Shown: positions 23,193 through 31,800 of the stretch, piece by piece | Position numbering within the stretch: the stretch's first letter is position 1 | How the letters are laid out: each line of letters begins with the position of its first letter | Assembly: GCA_023374025.1 (NCBI GenBank) | Contig: SIJG01000047.1 | Location: forward strand, 215,030-279,029 | DNA: 64,000 bases | Source: Heterodera schachtii | Taxonomy: Eukaryota > Nematoda > Chromadorea > Rhabditida > Heteroderidae | Reading direction: 5' to 3' | Program-made: the position numbers and the translations under genes | Notes under the pieces: model-generated | Databases searched by the model: none | Told to the model about the DNA's origin: nothing | What the model saw: only the letters and a program-made list of their open reading frames with translations

Positions 23193-23570
23193 TTAAAAAA
23201 TTAAAAAAAAAAAACAAAATATATTAATTATTACAGTATCATTAAGTACCGTTTCTTCCATTCCTGGTTGCACTTTTTTGAATGTCACCCATTCGTTGCG
23301 GTCAATTTTACCCCAATTTGCCGTATCAAAGTCCACATACAATTTGTCGGTCGTCCCATTTTCAATCTTTGTTACAGCCTCACATTTCAAATTTCCATCA
23401 TAATACACATTTACAGTAAACGGATGATTACCGTTTCCAAAATACACTTTTCTTGGCGTTATTGGCTTAATGTTTGCTCGAAAACATTTAAACATCGCAT
23501 TGGCACTGTGCAAATGATCGGAAACAATAAAATAGCAGCAAAAAGCGATCACAAAAATTGGCATATTCAT
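23193..23570 (-). CDS. Small secreted protein, family unknown
   Basis: A 125-codon frame starting MNMPIFVIAFCCYFIVSDHL, a clear signal peptide with probable cleavage after SANA. The mature part contains two cysteines (MFKCF, LKCEA), sequons NGT and NDT, and alternating hydrophobic/polar stretches (HPFTVNVYYDG, TTDKLYVDFDTA) suggestive of beta strands. The GC content is higher than the flanks. The last residues (IINIFCFFFLIF) lie in AT-rich DNA and may be read-through past a GTAATA donor near 23222, so the true 3' end is uncertain. Not recognised; a secreted or effector-like protein is possible but unproven. Confidence 0.6.
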   Translation of the reverse strand: MNMPIFVIAFCCYFIVSDHLHSANAMFKCFRANIKPITPRKVYFGNGNHPFTVNVYYDGNLKCEAVTKIENGTTDKLYVDFDTANWGKIDRNEWVTFKKVQPGMEETVLNDTVIINIFCFFFLIF

Positions 23571-23759
23571 TCTCTAAAAAATAAAGGTAAATTTTATTAT
23601 TATTTAAAAATTAAGAAATTTTTATTTTATTTTAAATATACAAAAAAAAAGATTTTTTCGTCAGAAATTCGTATAAATTGCATAATGCTGATAATGAGAT
23701 AGAGAAGAAGAAGAGCTTTAAATTCTATAGTTGTAAAAATGTTTAATTATTGCCAAATT

Positions 23760-23831
23760 TGGCGATTAAATGCCGAGTGAAATGCAAAATTTGGCCACGA
23801 AATCTCTCCCCCTCTGTTTAAGGGTGGGTGC
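23760..23831 (+). repeat. Satellite monomer left of the retrotransposon
   Basis: TGAAATGCAAAATTTGGCCA...TCTGTTTAAGGGTGGGTGC matches the monomers at 26453-27220. The retrotransposon split the array, so this is its left remnant. Confidence 0.9.
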
Positions 23832-24082
23832 TGTTAGGGTTGGGACCCAATTGTCCGGTGCCCTTTTTGACCCTTTGTTTCATTTGTATTTCCCTTCTCC
23901 CTTCGTTATGTCACGCCCACTTTTCCGCCCATAAATACCCGCGTTGTTGACCCTTCCCTAGTATTTCGTTCATTTCATTTATTTGTTCCCTTTGCTCCCA
24001 ATCGATATTTGACCCCATTCGCCCTGTCCCTTCTTTTGAATAAATATTTCTTTTATTCCTCAACGGACTTTTGGGCGTAACA
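23832..24082 (+). repeat. 5' LTR
   Basis: 251 bp, beginning TGTTAGGGTTGG and ending GGGCGTAACA, with inverted TGTTA/TAACA tips. Identical to 26202-26452. It contains ATAAATACC and AATAAA, which could serve as the promoter and poly(A) signals. Confidence 0.97.
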
Positions 24083-24431
24083 ATTGGCGACGCCCGTGCA
24101 GACTTTTGACTGTGGGCTTATTGATCTGATTGTGGAGGAAGAGGTTTGACAGCAACCGAGTTTTGCTGAGTCATCGCTGAGAACTGCCTGCATTTGTTTA
24201 TTATCTAGGCGATAATAAACAACTTTTTGTTGGACCTGCTAACAGTTTGACACTGTTAGTAGTGATAAATTTTGCGCCGCTGATTTTGTGTCTTGGCGAC
24301 ACATTTCAGTTCATCCACGCGCACCCACTCTGTTTAGTAGCTTGGCGCTGCTGACAATTGAGTGGTGAACGACCCGTCATTTAAAACGAGTACTCTCGAG
24401 CTGAGGGGAAAGTCCACGAGCTGTGGTTCAG

Positions 24432-26207
24432 ATGGGCGACGCAATCCAACAACTCACTGCGGCAATTCAGCAATTGTTGGCAAATCAAAATGCTGCGCCA
24501 GCCGCAAATGCGCATGCTCTGCCAACGCTTCCGACTATCGACTGTTTTGAGCCATCGGACGATAGAAGCATTTCCGATTGGTTGGAACGCTTCAATTTTG
24601 CCCTCGACTGTGCGGCACCGCAGCTGGCAGACGAAGCAAAGGTCAAGCTGCTCATGACAAAGCTGAGTGAAGTGGCTTTCAGCCAGTACAGCAAGTCGTG
24701 TCTGCCGAAGAAAGTCATTGAATTTGACTACAGCCAAACAGAGGAGCGCCTGAAGATTGCTTTCAGCCGGCCACAATCCATTTGGATTGATCGCTATGAA
24801 TGTCTGAGGGCCTCGAAAAGCGAAGATGAAAGCTTCCGCCCTTTTATCAACAGACATAAGCGACTCTTGCGTGATTTTCAATTTGAAAAGCTCAACGAAG
24901 AGCAATTTTCTTGCCTCATGCTTTTGACGGCGCTGAAATCACCGAAGGATGCCGAGCTGAGAAAGCGAATTCTTTCGAAACTTGCCGCGGATGGCGATTT
25001 GGTGGCATATGATGGAGTTGTCGAAGATCTCCAAATGTATCAATCGACCATCGCAGAAGCGAAAGTTCTCGAACAACAACCGATGGGCTCACGAAACTTG
25101 ATGGCGACTAAATTGAAGGCCAAAAAGAAGCGAACGAACTCGGATCATTCGTCGAATGCGAGCAGCATTTCGACAGGAACACGCAGCAGCAATCGATCGC
25201 AACGCGTATGTTGGCGATGCGGTTTGAGCCATTCGTCGAGGAATTGTCGACATGAAACAACCGTTTGCCGAAAGTGCAAGAAGAGTGGCCACTTGGAAAG
25301 GATGTGTGCCAAGCACCAGGCATGGTTAAAGAAGAATGGAGGAAAGAAGGATAAAGCGGTGAACAACATCCGCGTTGGAGGAATTTTCCTGGTTAAAGGC
25401 GACAACCAGAGGAAGCATGGAATGATCGATGTTCCGATTGATGTGAATGGTACCAAAGTGGATTTCATTGCAGATTTTGGCACTGAAGGAACTGTTCTTT
25501 GTGAGGACACGGTCCGCAAAATCGGAGCTTTGAAATTGAGCCGTTGTGAAGAACGCGCTCAGTACCACGATGGGAAAATTCGACCATTTGTTGGCAAAGG
25601 AAATGCAACATTTTCGTTTGGAAATCGTTCAGCGTTTGGGCATTTCTTTGTTTCCAAAGACGGATCAAAGAACTTACTCGGAATGGACATGATGGACAGA
25701 CTGGGATTGTCGGACTCCATTAGGAATGGTCTGAAGGACAAGATCCGGACTGAGACTGCCAAAGTGAACGGAGCGAGCCCGAAGAAAGAAAAGAAATTCT
25801 TCGGAAAAGATCAACGTGGCAAAAGGCAGAAATTCTTCGCCGTTGGAGCGAATGTGATCGCCAGCTCTGGAGACGGGCCATGGCGCGCCGGACGTGTGAT
25901 CAGCCGAAAAAAAGGCACTTACGACGTTCAATTTTTGGACGGCACGACTGGAGAATTCCCGGCAAAAGGTGTACAACCGTACAAGCCGGATGAAGATGAA
26001 AATTTGAATTTTCTTCTGGACGGATTTGGTCTGAAGAGAGCCTCATCCGGTGGATCAGTCGGGAAGCACGGCAGCGATGGCCGACGAGATCAAACGAAAG
26101 ATGATCTTCGAGAAGCTTCCGACTGTGGACACAAGGCATATGAACGCCGATCTGAGGATGCGGATGATGGACGGAGGCCTGGCACTTTTCAAGGGGGGAG
26201 ATGTTAG
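24432..26207 (+). CDS. Retrotransposon Gag-protease-like polyprotein (lacks RT and integrase core)
   Basis: 591 codons from the ATG at 24432. Order: Gag capsid-like N-terminal region (residues about 1-230, with SDWLERFNFALD and RPFINRHKRLL), a basic linker, two zinc knuckles from residue 260 (CWRCGLSHSSRNC, CRKCKKSGHLERMC), then a retropepsin-like domain in which the active-site triad reads D-F-G (ADFGTEGTV, residue 348) instead of D-S/T-G, with a later NLLGMD motif. From about residue 471 there is a Tudor/SH3-like module (VGANVIAS, AGRVISRKKGTYDVQFLD), of the kind found at integrase C-termini. RT, RNase H and the integrase catalytic core are missing without a stop, as after an in-frame deletion. 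The last codon and stop (TGT TAG) are the first six bases of the 3' LTR. Confidence 0.9.
   Translation: MGDAIQQLTAAIQQLLANQNAAPAANAHALPTLPTIDCFEPSDDRSISDWLERFNFALDCAAPQLADEAKVKLLMTKLSEVAFSQYSKSCLPKKVIEFDYSQTEERLKIAFSRPQSIWIDRYECLRASKSEDESFRPFINRHKRLLRDFQFEKLNEEQFSCLMLLTALKSPKDAELRKRILSKLAADGDLVAYDGVVEDLQMYQSTIAEAKVLEQQPMGSRNLMATKLKAKKKRTNSDHSSNASSISTGTRSSNRSQRVCWRCGLSHSSRNCRHETTVCRKCKKSGHLERMCAKHQAWLKKNGGKKDKAVNNIRVGGIFLVKGDNQRKHGMIDVPIDVNGTKVDFIADFGTEGTVLCEDTVRKIGALKLSRCEERAQYHDGKIRPFVGKGNATFSFGNRSAFGHFFVSKDGSKNLLGMDMMDRLGLSDSIRNGLKDKIRTETAKVNGASPKKEKKFFGKDQRGKRQKFFAVGANVIASSGDGPWRAGRVISRKKGTYDVQFLDGTTGEFPAKGVQPYKPDEDENLNFLLDGFGLKRASSGGSVGKHGSDGRRDQTKDDLREASDCGHKAYERRSEDADDGRRPGTFQGGRC
26191..26201 (+). 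other. Polypurine tract
   Basis: AAGGGGGGAGA immediately before the 3' LTR, where plus-strand synthesis would prime. Confidence 0.85.
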
Positions 26208-26452
26208 GGTTGGGACCCAATTGTCCGGTGCCCTTTTTGACCCTTTGTTTCATTTGTATTTCCCTTCTCCCTTCGTTATGTCACGCCCACTTTTCCGCCC
26301 ATAAATACCCGCGTTGTTGACCCTTCCCTAGTATTTCGTTCATTTCATTTATTTGTTCCCTTTGCTCCCAATCGATATTTGACCCCATTCGCCCTGTCCC
26401 TTCTTTTGAATAAATATTTCTTTTATTCCTCAACGGACTTTTGGGCGTAACA
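26202..26452 (+). repeat. 3' LTR
   Basis: Identical in sequence and length to 23832-24082. Followed by GGTGC, the repeated target site. Confidence 0.97.
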
Positions 26453-27220
26453 GGTGCCACGGCAAAATTTGGCAAAATGAAATGCAAAATTTGGCCATGA
26501 AATCTCTCCCCCCTCTGTTTAAGGGTGGGTGCCACGGCAAAATTGGCAAAATGAAATGCAAAATTTGGCCATGAAATCTCTCCCCCCTCTGTTTAAGGGT
26601 GGGTGCCACGGCAAAATTGGCAAAATGAAATGCAAAATTTGGCCATGAAATCTCTCCCCCCCTCTGTTTAAGGGTGGGTGCCACGGCAAAATTTGGCAAA
26701 ATGAAATGCAAAATTTGGCCATGAAATCTCTCCCCCCTCTGTTTAAGGGTGGGTGCCACGGCAAAATTGGCAAAATGAAATGCAAAATTTGGCCATGAAA
26801 TCTCTCCCCCCTCTGTTTAAGGGTGGGTGCCACGGCAAAATTTGGCAAAATGAAATGCAAAATTTGGCCATGAAATCTCTCCCCCCTCTGTTTAAGGGTG
26901 GGTGCCACGGCAAAATTGGCAAAATGAAATGCAAAATTTGGCATGAAAATTCCTCCTCCCCTCTGTTTAAGGGTGGGTGCCACGGCAAATTTGGCAAAGT
27001 GAAATGCAAAATTTGGCCATGAAATCTCTCCCCCTCTGTTTAAGGGTGGGTGCCACGGCAAAATTTGGCAAAATTAAATGCAAAATTTGGCCATGAAATC
27101 TCTCCCCCCTCTGTTTAAGGGTGGGTGCCACGGCAAAATTTGGCTAAGTGAAATGCAAAATTTGGCCATGAAATCTCTCCCCCTCTGTTTAAGGGTGGGT
27201 GCCACGCCAAAATTTGGCAT
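26453..27220 (+). repeat. Satellite array, 74-75-bp monomer, about ten copies
   Basis: Successive AAGGGTGGGTGCCACGGC starts at 26521, 26595, 26670, 26745, 26819, 26894, 26969, 27042, 27117 and 27191 give periods of 73-75 bp. Monomers are nearly identical, with CAAAATTTGGCCATGAAATC and CTCTCCCCCCTCTGTTTAAG blocks. The long ORFs across it on both strands are products of the repeat. Confidence 0.97.
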
Positions 27221-27930
27221 GTCAAATTGTTGTTGCCACATTTACAATAATTGCCAGCAGATTTAAATCAAATGAGAATATGGGCATGCCATAATAATTC
27301 ATATGATTGTAAGCCCAGGCTAAGCTGATGCTTAATGACAACGCATTTAGACAAATTTATTACTAATAATGGAAAACGGTAATTAGCGGACTAATTATTT
27401 TCAAAAAAAAAAATTGTGGGGGGGGGGGGCGTGTAACAATTTCTCAACAATGGTTCGAAATTAAACACAAAAGAAAGATCAATCAATAATTATTTTATTA
27501 TTTTTTTTATAATTCACTGATCAATTAACAAATCGGACTTTTTTTTGTTGGCAAAATTCTGTTTAAAAATGTGATGAAAATTCACTAACTTAATGCAATA
27601 AAAAAACATTTGAAAAGTTGAGGCCAAAAACACTCAGTTCTTAAATATTTTTTAAAATTCAAATCATTAGGCTATGATTCAAATTTTATATGAAATGAAA
27701 AGTATTGACCATTTTGTCCGTTTTTATGGCTCTTCAAAATGGGCTATAAACAATACCTAATGAAAAAAGGAATTATTAAAAAAACAAGAAAGGAAAAAGA
27801 GGAAAGTCAATGGCGACGAAATTTACAAAAAAAAAAAAAAAAAAAAATTGGAATATTTTTTACGTTTTGCCATGCCAGTCAATTTACCGCAATTTCATTA
27901 ATTATCATCAACAGCATTCATATCATTTGC
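27221..27930. other. AT-rich spacer between satellite and direct repeat
   Basis: No gene supported; an A run (27827-27847) and a G run (27417-27429) are the only notable features. Confidence 0.5.
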
Positions 27931-28352
27931 CTCCGCGGGGAGGGATGCATTAAAAAGAAAAGGTGCAAAATGTTTTGCAAAAACTCAGTATATTAATTAA
28001 TTAATTAATTTTTGCCTAATTGCTTAGTTAATTAATTTCTTGACTCTAATTAGTTAATTAATTTCTTGACTCTAATCAAGACCAATTTTCAAATCATAAT
28101 TTCTTGACTCTAATCAAGACCAATTTTCAAATCATAATGATAAAATGTGTCAAAAAGAAAAATTATAAAATTTGTTTTTTTTAACCTAATTTGTCCTCAA
28201 TAAATCATTTAAGCCATTTACATATTTTATTTGCATTTTGAACGGTAAAATACAGTATAATGTGGATATTTGTGGGTTAATTTGTAAAAGAAAAAGAAAA
28301 TGAAAAAAACATAGGCGCCAAAAAGCACAATCAATTGTAAAATTCAAAAAAT
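27931..28352 (+). repeat. Long direct repeat, copy 2, with internal tandem duplications
   Basis: Matches 22349-22708. Extra length comes from repeated TTAATTAATTTCTTGACTCT and CAAGACCAATTTTCAAATCA blocks (28025-28140). Confidence 0.85.
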
Positions 28353-28812
28353 GAATGAACGAAAGATAAATAATGGGGCGGGCATACGGTAATTCTGGCT
28401 GTTTGTGTGTGTGGGTGCTGTGCGGGGCATACTGTAATGATAAATGATTGGTGAAGGAGAGAGGATAAGCAAGGAATGGAAATAATGGATGGAATTTGCT
28501 GCTGTGGTGTGTGTGAGGGGAGAGAAAACAAAAAAGATTACTGTAGCAATTTCTGGCATACGGTTGGTTACAGTAGGATAAAAAATTGGGTTATTCAAAT
28601 ATGTATGGGCAAAAATCAATGAGAGGGGATGAGGGTCATAGTAGTAGCAGCAGCATTACTGTAAGCATGGGAAACTGTGCCCTAAGGGTAAAAATAAAAC
28701 AAAAACATCATTCCGCTCTAAACCATTAACTTTGTGATCAATCAATAAATCAGTAATCGGTGATCGTTGAGTGAGTCTGATCAGCCGCCCGCTTCGACAG
28801 TGTTCCGATTGA
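28353..28812. other. Region downstream of the RGS gene (probable 3' UTR)
   Basis: Read on the minus strand this follows the RGS stop at 28813. It holds several TACGGTAA/TTACTGTA words and TG repeats. No other gene. Confidence 0.4.
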
Positions 28813-31800
28813 TCACTCCGCAATTGACGGTATTTGCAGTGTCAGCGGTGTCGGGCCGCCGGCGCCACTGCTGGCGGACAGAATGTTGCTGGTTATTGTG
28901 CCATTGTTGCCTGCGCCGGTGGCGCCCTTTTTTGTGTGGGTGCCGGCCAACATTGGCATTGGTGTTGTGGTCGGTGCGCAAGTGTTCCGGCGCGTGTGCC
29001 AACGCCCGGCGCCAGCGCCGCCGCTGCGCGGCGACAATGACGGACTTCGGCTGCAACTGGCGCCGGACAGCGATGACAATGACTTGGTGGTAACGGCACA
29101 TCCCTCACGGGCACTGGCAACCCTGGAAAGAGCAATTGGAAATAATTAATTAATTAATATTCATTAGCTTTGTCGCTATGGAAAATTTGAGACCCCAAAT
29201 TTTCAAATTTTAGTATGAACCCCCACAATATTTGTTATTAAGCGTTTTTCCAGTTTTTTTTGTTCAACCAAAGTGAGTTTTGAACACATAAAAATATTTT
29301 GAGAATTTTGGCTGGTTTTTGAGATTTTTGTCAAATATTTTAGCGATTTTTTTTAATTCGATTTTTTTTTACAAAAATAATTTTTTGATACTAAAATTCT
29401 TGGAAAATTATTTTAAATGCTTATTTTTTTGTCGGCTTATTCGGCACCGGTTGCATGTATTATGAAAAAATGCACTAAATCAAAAATAATTTTAACCTTT
29501 TCCAGAAGAAATTTAAAATTCCGATTAAAAAAAGAATAAAGAAACATACATATACATATTATTTACATTTTTCCCGTTTTATTTTTATACCGTACCACTA
29601 ATTAATTGTTAATTATATTTACCGTACCTTAACAGGCCCTTAGGCTGTTGCAATTGCTCTCCCCCATCATTCTCATTATTATTGCCGTTGTTATTGTTGT
29701 TGTTGTTCAGCAATTCCAGGTACTGCTCCGACTTCAGGAATCGTGGGTACGAATCCTTGGCCATCAGTTGACCAATTTTTTGTTGTGCCAACATGAACAT
29801 GTCGGCGCGCAACGGCACAACCGACAAAGCCGCTTGAGTGGCAAGCCGTGTTTGGCTGTCCAAATTCACCTGAAAATTTTGACAAATTAGTTTAAAATAA
29901 AAATTTTTTAATTCGTTTTAATTATATAAATTAAATATTTTTTCTAAAAAATTCGTAAAAAGAAAAAAAATTGAAAAAATTTTTAAATAAAATTCAGTAA
30001 AAAAAAATTCAGAAATAAGTACTAAAAAATCATTTCCTGTGCCATTTTGAAAATGCTAATTGCTAAATAAAAGAAGCCAACAAATTTTTTTTGTTAGGGA
30101 ATGATGAGAAAATGCCAAATTATGACTCATATTCCTATAAATTTAAAAAATTTTAATTTTAATATTTTTAAATTTTATTTCATTCATTTGGAATTTGGCA
30201 GTGAATAAATGATAATAAATTTAAAAGTTAATAAAAATTATAACCGAGATAAATAACAATATTAATAATTAAATTAAAAATACGTTTTTAATATTTCTTT
30301 AAATATTTTTAAATTAAATAATTTCATTCATTTGGCATTTGATTGGACATGCCTCTTTTGGTGCCAATTCCCGGATGAATGTGTCATAAATTTGGTTGGC
30401 CTTTTGCCCGGTGGACTTTTTGGCCGGCTTCATCCGCTTGAACTGTTCACACTCCAACCAAAACTCCAAATTCTCCTCACTGAACTCGGACTGCAAAAAT
30501 TCACGGAACAACAGACAACCGTCTGAAAAAAACAAAATTTTTTCGTAAAATTTCAAAAATTTTTCCAAAATTTTACATTTATGGGCCAACAAAGCGTCAA
30601 ACGATTCTTGCCAAAGTCGGCAGTCTTCGCGCGACGGGCACAGCACAGAGGCGGACATGCTGAAGTCCAATTTGGTGCGCAGAAAGTGCAATGTTTTGGA
30701 GAGGGGGCCTCTGCAAAAATAAATAAATTAATTAATTAAATAAATTTTTAAAAAAAATTGTAAGAAATTAAATTCCATGAAAAACTATTATTTTAGAATT
30801 GTTGGACCGACAAATCTCTAAGTTCATTGTTAAAAATCTTAAAATATAGCCGTTGGAATTTTGCTCCAAAAAATTATATTCTCTAAAATAACAATAAACG
30901 GATTTAAATTTAATAAAATTAAATAAGACGAAAAAAATAAATCAAAAACTAAGAATTCTCAAAAAATTCCGGTAAAAGAATTGCCATTTTAGGATTTGTG
31001 TTGTAGCTTTTGGAAAGAGATGATCCTGATTTTTATATATATATATATATACATCATCAAAAATTGGCTTTTTCCTAGCCAAATTTGTAAATTATTTTGA
31101 AAAAATGTCAATTTTTTATTAAGTGCCAAATATCGTATTTTCTCTAATTATCCCCCAGTCTCCATTAATCCCGCCCGTCTCCAATTACCCGCCCCCCGCT
31201 TTCTGAGGAGGTTAAAAAATATCCCCTCGAGGGGATAATTAGAGAAAATACGGTAATCATTTTAAGGCTCTGGTGATGATTTGAAAATAATTTTTGACTG
31301 ATTTGTTAGCGTTTGTTAGGCCTCCCATTTAAGCTACCCCCCCCCTCATCTATCGCATGCCAAAAACACTACTCACAGTGCCATGCGTCGCTGCAGCTTG
31401 TCAGTGCCGCCAGCGCCACCGCCGGTTGCCACCGAGTTGCGCTTGTCCAAGCGCAACGCGCCCGCCGCGCTGTTGTTGCTGCTGCTGTTGCAGTGCTTGT
31501 CCAGTGCGGACAAAAATTGTTGCTGTTGTAGCTGGTGCTGAAGCTGGTTGTGTTGCAGCGAGCCGGCCCGTAGCGGTGGTGAAAAAGTGAACGACGCAAC
31601 ACGGCGCACCATCGTGTTGTCCGTGGTTGCGGCCAACGCGCTGCGCAGGCGACCGCCGCCGCCTCGTCGCTTTGTCGTGGGCGACGACGATTGTTGCGGT
31701 TGTTGCAGGGCGTTGTTGTTGTTGTTGTACGGGTCGACCAGCTCGGCGGACGACGCCTGCTGCTGCTTGAGCGGTGATGTGGGCCCAACTTTTTGGGGCG

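Larger units (their letters stand above)
23832..26452 (+). mobile_element. Short LTR retrotransposon (Ty3/gypsy-like), non-autonomous
   Basis: A complete 2.6-kb element: 5' LTR, primer-binding region directly after it (ATTGGCGACGCCCGTGC at 24083), one long ORF, a polypurine tract (AAGGGGGGAGA, 26191-26201) and 3' LTR. It is flanked by the 5-bp duplication GGTGC (23827-23831 and 26453-26457). No reverse transcriptase, RNase H or integrase core is present, so mobility would depend on a related full-length element. The identical LTRs indicate recent insertion. Confidence 0.95.

Noticed and set aside
24362..24550. Upstream ORF overlapping the gag start
   Set aside because: Out of frame with gag, without retroviral-type motifs.
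26453..27220. CRISPR-like regular repeat array
   Set aside because: There are no variable spacers: units are contiguous satellite monomers in a eukaryotic genome.
26281..27266. Long ORFs on both strands with repeated KQRGERFHGQILHF-type peptides
   Set aside because: They are translations of the 74-75-bp satellite; every frame stays open because the monomer is homogeneous.
28767..29149. Plus-strand Arg/Cys-rich and Ala/Pro-rich ORFs
   Set aside because: Antisense shadows of the last RGS exon (28813-29122), which has the phase-consistent frame.
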